This document shows, piece by piece, positions 50,258-61,885 of a stretch of DNA of 64,000 nt. Position numbers and translations under genes: made by a program. Source of the DNA: Utricularia gibba (taxonomy: Eukaryota > Streptophyta > Magnoliopsida > Lamiales > Lentibulariaceae); contig NEEC01000042.1 in NCBI GenBank assembly GCA_002189035.1, positions 124,001-188,000 on the forward strand. The letters run 5' to 3'. Numbering within the stretch: position 1 is the first letter of the stretch; every line of letters begins with the position of its first letter. The notes under the pieces were generated by a model. That model searched no databases. It saw only the letters and a list, made by a program, of their open reading frames with translations, and was not told where the DNA came from.

Positions 50258-53200
50258 CTTGGTCCGAGCCCCTGATTCTTTATGGCTCATGAGGACAAAA
50301 GGATGCAAATCGATGAATACAATGATGCAATTGTTTAAATTACGATATCACGTGCACCCTACATGATTTTTTCAACAACTTACTTTATACTTGAGGAGGT
50401 GGTCTTGGGGGGCAAGAGGAACCGGACAAAGGTCAGCTTATGCTTGGGTCGAAAGTAAGTTGTAGCCTGACAAAGAAAGTGATCTATTTATTAACGTTCG
50501 GTTTTCGGGGCTACCTACATGGTTTTTCAAGGAACCGCTTCTCGTTTTGTGGCGGCCAGTCTCGCTGGGAACTTGGTCCTTTACCCCGATTCTGTATGGC
50601 TCATGAGGTCAACCGAATGCAAATCGATTAAAAAAAATGATGCATTTGTTTAAATTGCGATATGACGTGCACCCCACATGATTTTTTTCAACAACTTTCT
50701 TTATACTTGGGGAGGCGGTCTTGGGTGCACCTGGAACGGGACAAAGGTCAGCTTAGGCTTGGGCAGAAAGTAAGTTGTAGCCCGGCAAATAAAGTGATAA
50801 ATTTATATCGTTCGGTTTTCGGGGCTACCTACATGGTTTTTCAAGGAACCGCTTCTCGTTTTGTGGCGGCCAGTCTCGCTGGGAACTTGGTCTTTGACCC
50901 CGATTCTGTATGGCTCATGAGGTCAACCGGATGCAAATCGATTAAAAAAAATGATGCATTTGTTTAAATTGCGATATGACGTGCACCCCACATGATTTTT
51001 TTCAACAACTTACTTTATACTTGAGGAGGCGGTCTTGGGGTGCACCTGGAACGGGACAAAGGTCAGCTTAGGCTTGGGCAGAAAGTAAGTTGTAGCCCGG
51101 CAAAGAAAGTGATGTATTTATTATCGTTCGGTTTTTGGGGCTGCCTACATGGTTTTCCAAGGAACATCTTCTCGTTTTGTGGCAGCCAGTCTCGCTGGGA
51201 GCTTTGTCCTGGACCCGATTCTGTATGGCTCATGGGGTCAAAAGGATGCAAATCGATGAATACAATGATGCATTTGTTTAAATTACGATATCACGTGCAC
51301 CCTACATGATTTTTTCAACAACTTACTTTATACATGGGGAGGCGGTCTTGGGGGGTACCTGGAACCGGAAAATGGTCAGCTTAGGCTTGGGCCGATAGTA
51401 AGTTGTAGCCCGGCAAAGAAAGTGATGTATTTATTATCGTTCGGTTTTTGGGGGCTGCCTACATGGTTTTTCAAGGAAAATCTTCTCGTTTTGTGGTGGC
51501 TAGTCTCGCAGGGAACTTGTCCTGACCCCGATTCTGTATGGCTCATGGGGTCAACCGGATGCAAATCGAAGAAAAAAAATGATGCATTTGTTTAAATTAC
51601 GATATCACGTGCACCCTACATGATTTTTTTCGACAACTTACTTTATACATGGGGAGGCGGTCTTGGGGGTACCTGGAACTGGAAAATGGTCAGCGTAGGC
51701 TTGGGCCGATAGTAAGTTGTAGCCCGACAAATAAAGTAATGTATTTATTATCGTTCGGTTTTCGGAAGCTGCCTAAATGCTTTTTGAAAGAACATCTTCT
51801 CGTTTTATGGCGGCCAGTCTCGCTGGGAACTTGGTCCTTGACCCTTCTGTATGGCTCATGGGGTCAACCGGATGCAAATCGATGAAAAAAAATGATGCAT
51901 TTGTTTAAATTGCGATATCACGTGCACCCCACATGATTTTTTCAACAACTTACTTTATACTTGAGGAGGCGATCTTAGGGTGCACCTCGAACAGGACAAA
52001 GGTAAGGTTTGGCTTGCGCCGAGAGTTAGTTGTAGCCCGACAAATAAAGTGATGTATTTATTATCGTTCGGTTTTCGGGGCTGCCTACATGGTTTTTCAA
52101 GGAACCGCTTCTCGTTTTGTGGGCCAGTCTCGCTGGGAACTTGGTCCTTGACCCCGATTCTGTATTGCTCATGAGGTCAACCGGATGCAAATCAATTAAA
52201 AAAAATGATGCATTTGTTTAAATTACGATGTCACGTGCACCCCACATGATTTTTTTAACAACATACTTTATACATGAGGAGGCAGTCTTTGAGTGCATTT
52301 GGAACGGGACAAAGGTAAGGTTTTGCGTGCACCGAAAGTAAGTTGTAGCCCGGCAAAGAAAGTGATGTATTTATTAACGTTCGGTTTTCAGGGTTGCCTA
52401 CATGGTTTTCCAAGGAAAAGCTTTTCGTTTTGTGGCGGCCGCTCTCGCTGGGCACTTGGTCCGGGCCCCTGATTCTTTATGGCTCATGAGGACAAAATGA
52501 TGCAAATCGATGAAAATAATGATGCATTTGTTTAAATTACGATGTCGCGTGCACCCCAAATGATTTTTTTAACAACATACTTTATACATGAGGAGGCGGT
52601 CTTGGGGGGCACTTGGAACCGGAAAAAGATCAGCTTAGGCTTGGGCCGAAAGTAAGTTGTAGCCCGGCAAAGAAAGTGATGTATTTATTATCGTTCGGTT
52701 TTTGGGGTTGCCTACATGGTTTTTCAAGGAACATCTTCTCGTTTTGTGGCTAGTTTCGCTGGGAACTTGGTCCTTGACCCCGATTCTGTATGGCTCATGG
52801 GGTCAACCGGATGCAAATCGAAGAAAAAAAATGATGCATTTGTTTAAATTACGATATCACGTGCACCCTACATGATTTTTTCGACAACTTACTTTATACA
52901 TGGGGAGGCGGTCTTGGGGGTACCTGGAACCGGAAAATGGTCAGCTTAGGCTTGGGCCGATAGTAAGTTGTAGCCCGGCAAAGAAAGGGATGTATTTATT
53001 ATCGTTCGGTTTTGGGGGCTGCCTACATGGTTTTTCAAGGAAAATCTTCTCGTTTTGTGGTGGCTAGTCTCGCAGGGAACTTGTCCTCGACCCCGATTCT
53101 GTATGGCTCATGGGGTCAACCGGATGCAAATCGAAGAAAAAAAATGATGCATTTGTTTAAATTACGATATCACGTGCACCCTACATGATTTTTTCGACAA

Positions 53201-54734
53201 CTTACTTTATACATGGGGAGGCGGTCTTGGGGGGTACCTGGAACTGGAAAATGGTCAGCGTAGGCTTGGGCCGATAGTAAGTTGTAGCCCGACAAATAAA
53301 GTAATGTATTTATTATCGTTCGGTTTTCGGAAGCTGCCTAAATGCTTTTTGAAAGAACATCTTCTCGTTTTATGGCGGCCAGTCTCGCTGGGAACTTGGT
53401 CCTTGACCCTGGTTCTGTATGGCTCATGGGTCAACCGGATGCAAATCGATGAAAAAAAATGATGCATTTGTTTAAATTGCGATATCACGTGCACCCCACA
53501 TGATTTTTTCAACAACTTACTTTATACTTGAGGAGGCGATCTTAGGGTGCACCTCGAACAGGACAAAGGTAAGGTTTGGCTTGCGCCGAGAGTTAGTTGT
53601 AGCCCGACAAATAAAGTGATGTATTTATTATCGTTCGGTTTTCGGGGGCTGCCTACATGGTTTTTCAAGGAACCGCTTCTCGTTTTGTGGTGGCCAGTCT
53701 CGCTGGGAACTTGGTCCTTGACCCCGATTCTGTATTGCTCATGAGGTCAACCGGATGCAAATCAATTAAAAAAAATGATGCATTTGTTTAAATTACGATG
53801 TCACGTGCACCCCACATGATTTTTTTAACAACATACTTTATACATGAGGAGGCAGTCTTTGAGTGCATTTGGAACGGGACAAAGGTAAGGTTTTGCGTGC
53901 ACCGAAAGTAAGTTGTAGCCCGGCAAAGAAAGTGATGTATTTATTAACGTTCGGTTTTCAGGGTTGCCTACATGGTTTTCCAAGGAAAAGCTTTTCGTTT
54001 TGTGGCGGCCGCTCTCGCTGGGCACTTGGTCCGGGCCCCTGATTCTTTATGGCTCATGAGGACAAAATGATGCAAATCGATGAAAATAATGATGCATTTG
54101 TTTAAATTACGATGTCGCGTGCACCCCAAATGATTTTTTTAACAACATACTTTATACATGAGGAGGCGGTCTTGGGGGCACTTGGAACCGGAAAAAGATC
54201 AGCTTAGGCTTGGGCCGAAAGTAAGTTGTAGCCCGGCAAAGAAAGTGATGTATTTATTATCGTTCGGTTTTTGGGGTTGCCTACATGGTTTTTCAAGGAA
54301 CATCTTCTCGTTTTGTGGTGGCTAGTTTCGCTGGGAACTTGGTCCTTGACCCCGATTCTGTATGGCTCATGGGGTCAACCGGATGCAAATCGAAGAAAAA
54401 AATGATGCATTTGTTTAAATTACGATATCACGTGCACCCTACATGATTTTTTCGACAACTTACTTTATACATGGGGAGGCGGTCTTGGGGGGTACCTGGA
54501 ACCGGAAAATGGTCAGCTTAGGCTTGGGCCGATAGTAAGTTGTAGCCCGGCAAAGAAAGTGATGTATTTATTATCGTTCGGTTTACGGGGCTTCCTAAAT
54601 GCTTTTTGAAAGAACATCTTCTCGTTTTATGGCGGCCAGTCTCGCTGGGAACTTGGTCCTTGACCCTGGTTCTGTATGGCTCATGGGGTGATGAAAAAAA
54701 ATGATGCATTTGTTTAAATTACGGTATCACGTGC
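50258..54734 (+). repeat. Satellite block between insert copies 3 and 4
   Basis: Chimeric remnant 50258-50391, then starts at 50392 G, 50708 H-like, 51022 H-like, 51335 E, 51650 C, 51962 D', 52275 H/A, 52589 B, 52901 E, 53214 C, 53529 D', 53845 H/A, 54159 B, 54472 E/C (cut at 54734). The five-monomer order C-D'-HA-B-E occurs twice in a row at a period of about 1564-1570 bp. Confidence 0.88.
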
Positions 54735-55469
54735 CCTGGTTATATTCATATTGTGCATTTTGGTGAGGAGAGCAGATTCACCATAAGTTTTCTCAACTTC
54801 ATTACCATCTCTTAGTTCCAATCTCTTTTCTGTAGATTGCAACTCAATCATGATCTCTCTAAATGTTGGCTCTGGTGTAACAGGATATTCAGGATACAGC
54901 TGATGGAGCTTTCCTTCAATAATGTCAAGGATTTTTCTTTCTGTCTCAAGTGCACATAACTTTGGCTCGAATCTTGCAGGTAGGCTCATGATTGCCTTGC
55001 TAATCACCTTTTGATCCTCAAGTTTTTCCCCCAATCCTCGAATCTCCTTCACAAGCTTCGCAGTACGTTCATAATAGACTTGTATGGTTTCATTGTCTAA
55101 CATTTTGTTCCTCTCAAAGTCCTCCAGCTTGTTTTTGCATAATATCTCTCTGAGTTTGGCATCGCCTTCATAATGGGATTTGAGAGTATCCCATATTTCT
55201 TTTGCTGATTGACACTCTGCAATATCATCAAATAGATGTTCAGAGATGGCTTGATACAAGGCATCCATTGCTTCATCTTTTCTCTGTTGAAGATACTCAG
55301 CTTCCTCTTGCTGTTCTGATGTGGATTTGCTTGTTATTGTAATAGCCGGAATCTCCCTTTCAACAACATCCCAAATCTTTCTGACCCGAAGGTAGCTGCG
55401 CATCTTTTTGACCCAGCTTCCATACTCTGAACCATCAAATATTGGAGGTCCTCTACCAGATGCCATCAT
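54714..55469 (-). pseudogene. gag: Truncated copia-type Gag N-terminal region, open frame, copy 4
   Basis: 251 codons from the first ATG. The encoded protein is identical to copies 5 and 6 and differs from copy 1 only at residue 206 (Ile for Phe). DUF4219-like region at residues 11-37, UBN2-like at ~68-168, then an acidic tail ending at residue 245; the last six residues are satellite-encoded. No zinc knuckle, so RNA packaging by this product is unlikely. Confidence 0.88.
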
Positions 55470-55575
55470 AGCCACCGCTTGACAAGCTTTGGGTTGATAC
55501 TTGGTAATCTACCAAGTAAAAAACGCTGAACGGTATATAAAATACTGAAACGAACACAGGTTTGAGAACCTTACT

Positions 55576-55587
55576 GCTCTGATACCA
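55576..55587 (-). other. Primer-binding site (tRNA-iMet), copy 4
   Basis: TGGTATCAGAGC on the minus strand, adjacent to the LTR CA end. Confidence 0.91.
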
Positions 55588-55912
55588 TGTTGTTGCAAGA
55601 AAAATAGAGTCTTGGGAAGTAACAAAAAGGTAATGCTTATGAGATCACCTTGGATGAAAAACGACTCATGAACAATAAGAATGACCGAAAACCTAATTGA
55701 CATGCATTTCTAGTAGGGCTTATATATACCAAATACCTAGGTTACCCAACAGTGGGCCACAATCATTGAAAACACACAAAAAGCCCAACAACTCGAATCC
55801 AACACTTCCATGCTCGAACCCAACACCTTTTTTTATCTGAAATATGACATTATGACACAAGTTTAGTTCTTCCAATCACCTTCAAGCTTTGGATTGAGGC
55901 TGATCTCCAACA
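55588..55912 (-). repeat. 5' LTR, copy 4
   Basis: 325 bp with TG...CA ends; same sequence lineage as copies 3, 5 and 6 (gacatgcat). Confidence 0.92.
55721..55728 (-). promoter_or_regulatory. LTR TATA box, copy 4
   Basis: TATATATA on the minus strand at the conserved LTR offset. Confidence 0.63.
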
Positions 55913-56046
55913 CTTGGTCCGAGCCCCTGATTCTTTATGGCTCATGAGGACAAAAGGATGCAAATCGATGAATACAATGATGCAATTGTTTAAATTACGA
56001 TATCACGTGCACCCTACATGATTTTTTCAACAACTTACTTTATACT

Positions 56047-56360
56047 TGAGGAGGTGGTCTTGGGGGGCAAGAGGAACCGGACAAAGGTCAGCTTATGCTT
56101 GGGTCGAAAGTAAGTTGTAGCCTGACAAAGAAAGTGATCTATTTATTAACGTTCGGTTTTCGGGGCTACCTACATGGTTTTTCAAGGAACCGCTTCTCGT
56201 TTTGTGGCGGCCAGTCTCGCTGGGAACTTGGTCCTTTACCCCGATTCTGTATGGCTCATGGGGTCAACCGGATGCAAATCGAAGAAAAAAAATGATGCAT
56301 TTGTTAAATTACGATATCACGTGCACCCTACATGATTTTTTCGACAACTTACTTTATACA
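56047..56360 (+). repeat. Satellite monomer subtype G (insert-associated)
   Basis: Subtype G has caagaggaaccggacaaagg, cagcttatgcttgggtcg, tagcctgacaaag, a gatctatttattaacg variant of the conserved block, ggggctacctacatgg, aaccgcttctcg and cctttaccccg. Full G monomers occur only as the first complete monomer after an insert, at 2203, 5966, 50392, 56047, 59196 and 62345; part of a G-like sequence recurs at 62657. This subtype is a marker of the insert-bearing HOR. Confidence 0.86.
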
Positions 56361-56991
56361 TGGGGAGGCGGTCTTGGGGGTACCTGGAACTGGAAAATGG
56401 TCAGCGTAGGCTTGGGCCGATAGTAAGTTGTAGCCCGACAAATAAAGTAATGTATTTATTATCGTTCGGTTTTCGGAAGCTGCCTAAATGCTTTTTGAAA
56501 GAACATCTTCTCGTTTTATGGCGGCCAGTCTCGCTGGGAACTTGGTCCTTGACCCTGGTTCTGTATGGCTCATGGGGTCAACCGGATGCAAATCGATGAA
56601 AAAAAATGATGCATTTGTTTAAATTGCGATATCACGTGCACCCCACATGATTTTTTCAACAACTTACTTTATACTTGAGGAGGCGATCTTAGGGTGCACC
56701 TCGAACAGGACAAAGGTAAGGTTTGGCTTGCGCCGAGAGTTAGTTGTAGCCCGACAAATAAAGTGATGTATTTATTATCGTTCGGTTTTCGGGGGCTGCC
56801 TACATGGTTTTTCAAGGAACCGCTTCTCGTTTTGTGGTGGCCAGTCTCGCTGGAAACTTGGTCCTTGACCCCGATTCTGTATTGCTCATGAGGTCAACCG
56901 GATGCAAATCAATTAAAAAAAATGATGCATTTGTTTAAATTACGATGTCACGTGCACCCCACATGATTTTTTTAACAACATACTTTATACA

Positions 56992-57305
56992 TGAGGAGGC
57001 AGTCTTTGAGTGCATTTGGAACGGGACAAAGGTAAGGTTTTGCGTGCACCGAAAGTAAGTTGTAGCCCGGCAAAGAAAGTGATGTATTTATTAACGTTCG
57101 GTTTTCAGGGTTGCCTACATGGTTTTCCAAGGAAAAGCTTTTCGTTTTGTGGCGGCCGCTCTCGCTGGGCACTTGGTCCGGGCCCCTGATTCTTTATGGC
57201 TCATGAGGACAAAATGATGCAAATCGATGAAAATAATGATGCATTTGTTTAAATTACGATGTCGCGTGCACCCCAAATGATTTTTTTAACAACATACTTT
57301 ATACA
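56992..57305 (+). repeat. Hybrid satellite monomer H/A
   Basis: The first ~65 bp are subtype H (gcagtctttgagtgcatttg, ggttttgcgtgcacc). From gaaagtaagttg onward the monomer is subtype A, including GCGGCCGC and gtccgggcccctg. The switch lies at the edge of the conserved agtaagttgtagcccg block. The same hybrid is present at 48195, 52275, 53845, 60141 and 63262, so it arose once and spread with the HOR. Confidence 0.82.
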
Positions 57306-57862
57306 TGAGGAGGCGGTCTTGGGGGCACTTGGAACCGGAAAAAGATCAGCTTAGGCTTGGGCCGAAAGTAAGTTGTAGCCCGGCAAAGAAAGTGATGTAT
57401 TTATTATCGTTCGGTTTTTGGGGTTGCCTACATGGTTTTTCAAGGAACATCTTCTCGTTTTGTGGTGGCTAGTTTCGCTGGGAACTTGGTCCTTGACCCC
57501 GATTCTGTATGGCTCATGGGGTCAACCGGATGCAAATCGAAGAAAAAAAATGATGCATTTGTTTAAATTACGATATCACGTGCACCCTACATGATTTTTT
57601 CGACAACTTACTTTATACATGGGGAGGCGGTCTTGGGGGGTACCTGGAACCGGAAAATGGTCAGCTTAGGCTTGGGCCGATAGTAAGTTGTAGCCCGGCA
57701 AAGAAAGTGATGTATTTATTATCGTTCGGTTTACGGGGGCTTCCTAAATGCTTTTTGAAAGAACATCTTCTCGTTCTATGGCGGCCAGTCTCGCTGGGAA
57801 CTTGGTCCTTGACCCTGGTTCTGTATGGCTCATGGGGTGATGAAAAAAAATGATGCATTTGT

Positions 57863-58618
57863 TTAAATTACGGTATCACGTGCCCTGGTTATATTCATAT
57901 TGTGCATTTTGGTGAGGAGAGCAGATTCACCATAAGTTTTCTCAACTTCATTACCATCTCTTAGTTCCAATCTCTTTTCTGTAGATTGCAACTCAATCAT
58001 GATCTCTCTAAATGTTGGCTCTGGTGTAACAGGATATTCAGGATACAGCTGATGGAGCTTTCCTTCAATAATGTCAAGGATTTTTCTTTCTGTCTCAAGT
58101 GCACATAACTTTGGCTCGAATCTTGCAGGTAGGCTCATGATTGCCTTGCTAATCACCTTTTGATCCTCAAGTTTTTCCCCCAATCCTCGAATCTCCTTCA
58201 CAAGCTTCGCAGTACGTTCATAATAGACTTGTATGGTTTCATTGTCTAACATTTTGTTCCTCTCAAAGTCCTCCAGCTTGTTTTTGCATAATATCTCTCT
58301 GAGTTTGGCATCGCCTTCATAATGGGATTTGAGAGTATCCCATATTTCTTTTGCTGATTGACACTCTGCAATATCATCAAATAGATGTTCAGAGATGGCT
58401 TGATACAAGGCATCCATTGCTTCATCTTTTCTCTGTTGAAGATACTCAGCTTCCTCTTGCTGTTCTGATGTGGATTTGCTTGTTATTGTAATAGCCGGAA
58501 TCTCCCTTTCAACAACATCCCAAATCTTTCTGACCCGAAGGTAGCTGCGCATCTTTTTGACCCAGCTTCCATACTCTGAACCATCAAATATTGGAGGTCC
58601 TCTACCAGATGCCATCAT
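57863..58618 (-). pseudogene. gag: Truncated copia-type Gag N-terminal region, open frame, copy 5
   Basis: 251-codon open frame with the same encoded protein as copies 4 and 6 (Ile206), ending in six satellite codons and TAA. Domain content and missing parts are as in copy 4. Its identity to copies 4 and 6 shows recent segmental amplification and not separate insertion. Confidence 0.88.
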
Positions 58619-58724
58619 AGCCACCGCTTGACAAGCTTTGGGTTGATACTTGGTAATCTACCAAGTAAAAAACGCTGAACGGTATATAAAATACTGAAAC
58701 GAACACAGGTTTGAGAACCTTACT

Positions 58725-58736
58725 GCTCTGATACCA
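58725..58736 (-). other. Primer-binding site (tRNA-iMet), copy 5
   Basis: TGGTATCAGAGC on the minus strand, adjacent to the LTR CA end. Confidence 0.91.
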
Positions 58737-59061
58737 TGTTGTTGCAAGAAAAATAGAGTCTTGGGAAGTAACAAAAAGGTAATGCTTATGAGATCACCTT
58801 GGATGAAAAACGACTCATGAACAATAAGAATGACCGAAAACCTAATTGACATGCATTTCTAGTAGGGCTTATATATACCAAATACCTAGGTTACCCAACA
58901 GTGGGCCACAATCATTGAAAACACACAAAAAGCCCAACAACTCGAATCCAACACTTCCATGCTCGAACCCAACACCTTTTTTTATCTGAAATATGACATT
59001 ATGACACAAGTTTAGTTCTTCCAATCACCTTCAAGCTTTGGATTGAGGCTGATCTCCAACA
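58737..59061 (-). repeat. 5' LTR, copy 5
   Basis: 325 bp with TG...CA ends; no 3' partner. Confidence 0.92.
58870..58877 (-). promoter_or_regulatory. LTR TATA box, copy 5
   Basis: TATATATA on the minus strand at the conserved LTR offset. Confidence 0.63.
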
Positions 59062-61032
59062 CTTGGTCCGAGCCCCTGATTCTTTATGGCTCATGAGGAC
59101 AAAAGGATGCAAATCGATGAATACAATGATGCAATTGTTTAAATTACGATATCACGTGCACCCTACATGATTTTTTCAACAACTTACTTTATACTTGAGG
59201 AGGTGGTCTTGGGGGGCAAGAGGAACCGGACAAAGGTCAGCTTATGCTTGGGTCGAAAGTAAGTTGTAGCCTGACAAAGAAAGTGATCTATTTATTAACG
59301 TTCGGTTTTCGGGGCTACCTACATGGTTTTTCAAGGAACCGCTTCTCGTTTTGTGGCGGCCAGTCTCGCTGGGAACTTGGTCCTTTACCCCGATTCTGTA
59401 TGGCTCATGGGGTCAACCGGATGCAAATCGAAGAAAAAAAATGATGCATTTGTTTAAATTACGATATCACGTGCACCCTACATGATTTTTTCGACAACTT
59501 ACTTTATACATGGGGAGGCGGTCTTGGGGGGTACCTGGAACTGGAAAATGGTCAGCGTAGGCTTGGGCCGATAGTAAGTTGTAGCCCGACAAATAAAGTA
59601 ATGTATTTATTATCGTTCGGTTTTCGGAAGCTGCCTAAATGCTTTTTGAAAGAACCTTCTCGTTTTATGGCGGCCAGTCTCGCTGGGAACTTGGTCCTTG
59701 ACCCTGGTTCTGTATGGCTCATGGGGTCAACCGGATGCAAATCGATGAAAAAAAATGATGCATTTGTTTAAATTGCGATATCACGTGCACCCCACATGAT
59801 TTTTTCAACAACTTACTTTATACTTGAGGAGGCGATCTTAGGGTGCACCTCGAACAGGACAAAGGTAAGGTTTGGCTTGCGCCGAGAGTTAGTTGTAGCC
59901 CGACAAATAAAGTGATGTATTTATTATCGTTCGGTTTTCGGGGGCTGCCTACATGGTTTTTCAAGGAACCGCTTCTCGTTTTGTGGTGGCCAGTCTCGCT
60001 GGGAACTTGGTCCTTGACCCCGATTCTGTATTGCTCATGAGGTCAACCGGATGCAAATCAATTAAAAAAAATGATGCATTTGTTTAAATTACGATGTCAC
60101 GTGCACCCCACATGATTTTTTTAACAACATACTTTATACATGAGGAGGCAGTCTTTGAGTGCATTTGGAACGGGACAAAGGTAAGGTTTTGCGTGCACCG
60201 AAAGTAAGTTGTAGCCCGGCAAAGAAAGTGATGTATTTATTAACGTTCGGTTTTCAGGGTTGCCTACATGGTTTTCCAAGGAAAAGCTTTTCGTTTTGTG
60301 GCGGCCGCTCTCGCTGGGCACTTGGTCCGGGCCCCTGATTCTTTATGGCTCATGAGGACAAAATGATGCAAATCGATGAAAATAATGATGCATTTGTTTA
60401 AATTACGATGTCGCGTGCACCCCAAATGATTTTTTTAACAACATACTTTATACATGAGGAGGCGGTCTTGGGGGGCACTTGGAACCGAAAAAGATCAGCT
60501 TAGGCTTGGGCCGAAAGTAAGTTGTAGCCCGGCAAAGAAAGTGATGTATTTATTATCGTTCGGTTTTTGGGGTTGCCTACATGGTTTTTCAAGGAACATC
60601 TTCTCGTTTTGTGGTGGCTAGTTTCGCTGGGAACTTGGTCCTTGACCCCGATTCTGTATGGCTCATGGGGTCAACCGGATGCAAATCGAAGAAAAAAAAA
60701 TGATGCATTTGTTTAAATTACGATATCACGTGCACCCTACATGATTTTTTCGACAACTTACTTTATACATGGGGAGGCGGTCTTGGGGGGTACCTGGAAC
60801 CGGAAAATGGTCAGCTTAGGCTTGGGCCGATAGTAAGTTGTAGCCCGGCAAAGAAAGTGATGTATTTATTATCGTTCGGTTTACGGGGGCTTCCTAAATG
60901 CTTTTTGAAAGAACATCTTCTCGTTCTATGGCGGCCAGTCTCGCTGGGAACTTGGTCCTTGACCCTGGTTCTGTATGGCTCATGGGGTGATGAAAAAAAT
61001 GATGCATTTGTTTAAATTACGGTATCACGTGC
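59062..61032 (+). repeat. Satellite part of composite HOR unit 2
   Basis: Remnant 59062-59195, then G, C, D', H/A, B and E/C as in unit 1. The E/C monomer shares a ttctatggcgg variant with unit 1 (near 57775 and 60925), which is not present left of copy 4. Confidence 0.88.
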
Positions 61033-61767
61033 CCTGGTTATATTCATATTGTGCATTTTGGTGAGGAGAGCAGATTCACCATAAGTTTTCTCAACTTCAT
61101 TACCATCTCTTAGTTCCAATCTCTTTTCTGTAGATTGCAACTCAATCATGATCTCTCTAAATGTTGGCTCTGGTGTAACAGGATATTCAGGATACAGCTG
61201 ATGGAGCTTTCCTTCAATAATGTCAAGGATTTTTCTTTCTGTCTCAAGTGCACATAACTTTGGCTCGAATCTTGCAGGTAGGCTCATGATTGCCTTGCTA
61301 ATCACCTTTTGATCCTCAAGTTTTTCCCCCAATCCTCGAATCTCCTTCACAAGCTTCGCAGTACGTTCATAATAGACTTGTATGGTTTCATTGTCTAACA
61401 TTTTGTTCCTCTCAAAGTCCTCCAGCTTGTTTTTGCATAATATCTCTCTGAGTTTGGCATCGCCTTCATAATGGGATTTGAGAGTATCCCATATTTCTTT
61501 TGCTGATTGACACTCTGCAATATCATCAAATAGATGTTCAGAGATGGCTTGATACAAGGCATCCATTGCTTCATCTTTTCTCTGTTGAAGATACTCAGCT
61601 TCCTCTTGCTGTTCTGATGTGGATTTGCTTGTTATTGTAATAGCCGGAATCTCCCTTTCAACAACATCCCAAATCTTTCTGACCCGAAGGTAGCTGCGCA
61701 TCTTTTTGACCCAGCTTCCATACTCTGAACCATCAAATATTGGAGGTCCTCTACCAGATGCCATCAT
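61012..61767 (-). pseudogene. gag: Truncated copia-type Gag N-terminal region, open frame, copy 6
   Basis: 251-codon open frame, same encoded protein as copies 4 and 5, with the six-residue satellite tail. No zinc knuckle or pol follows. Confidence 0.88.
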
Positions 61768-61873
61768 AGCCACCGCTTGACAAGCTTTGGGTTGATACTT
61801 GGTAATCTACCAAGTAAAAAACGCTGAACGGTATATAAAATACTGAAACGAACACAGGTTTGAGAACCTTACT

Positions 61874-61885
61874 GCTCTGATACCA
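61874..61885 (-). other. Primer-binding site (tRNA-iMet), copy 6
   Basis: TGGTATCAGAGC on the minus strand, adjacent to the LTR CA end. Confidence 0.91.

Larger units (their letters stand above)
54735..55912 (-). mobile_element. Truncated Ty1/copia LTR retrotransposon fragment, copy 4
   Basis: Full-length version of the fragment (1178 bp): LTR, PBS, leader and 245 gag codons, with the common satellite junctions. I saw no difference from copies 5 and 6 in the stretches I compared. Confidence 0.93.
54735..57883 (+). repeat. 3149-bp composite HOR (insert plus satellite), unit 1
   Basis: One insert (1178 bp) followed by a 1971-bp satellite string: chimeric remnant, G (56047), C (56361), D' (56676), H/A (56992), B (57306) and E/C (57620, cut by the next insert). 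Its length equals that of the next unit exactly. It is shorter than the 5652-bp copy 3-to-4 interval by 2503 bp, the length of eight monomers. Confidence 0.93.
55913..57883 (+). repeat. Satellite part of composite HOR unit 1
   Basis: Remnant 55913-56046 with the gatgcaattg marker, then G, C, D', H/A, B and E/C. The E/C monomer has ggtttacggg and cttcctaaatgc, which combines the E middle with the C taaatgc change, and it carries the 16-bp deletion before the next insert. Confidence 0.88.
57884..59061 (-). mobile_element. Truncated Ty1/copia LTR retrotransposon fragment, copy 5
   Basis: 1178 bp, same content and junctions as copy 4. Confidence 0.93.
57884..61032 (+). repeat. 3149-bp composite HOR (insert plus satellite), unit 2
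   Basis: Same composition and same length as unit 1. Monomers start at 59196 G, 59511 C, 59825 D', 60141 H/A, 60455 B and 60770 E/C. Small indels in C (near 59655) and B (near 60487) are offset elsewhere, so the equal length hides a few compensating changes. Confidence 0.93.
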
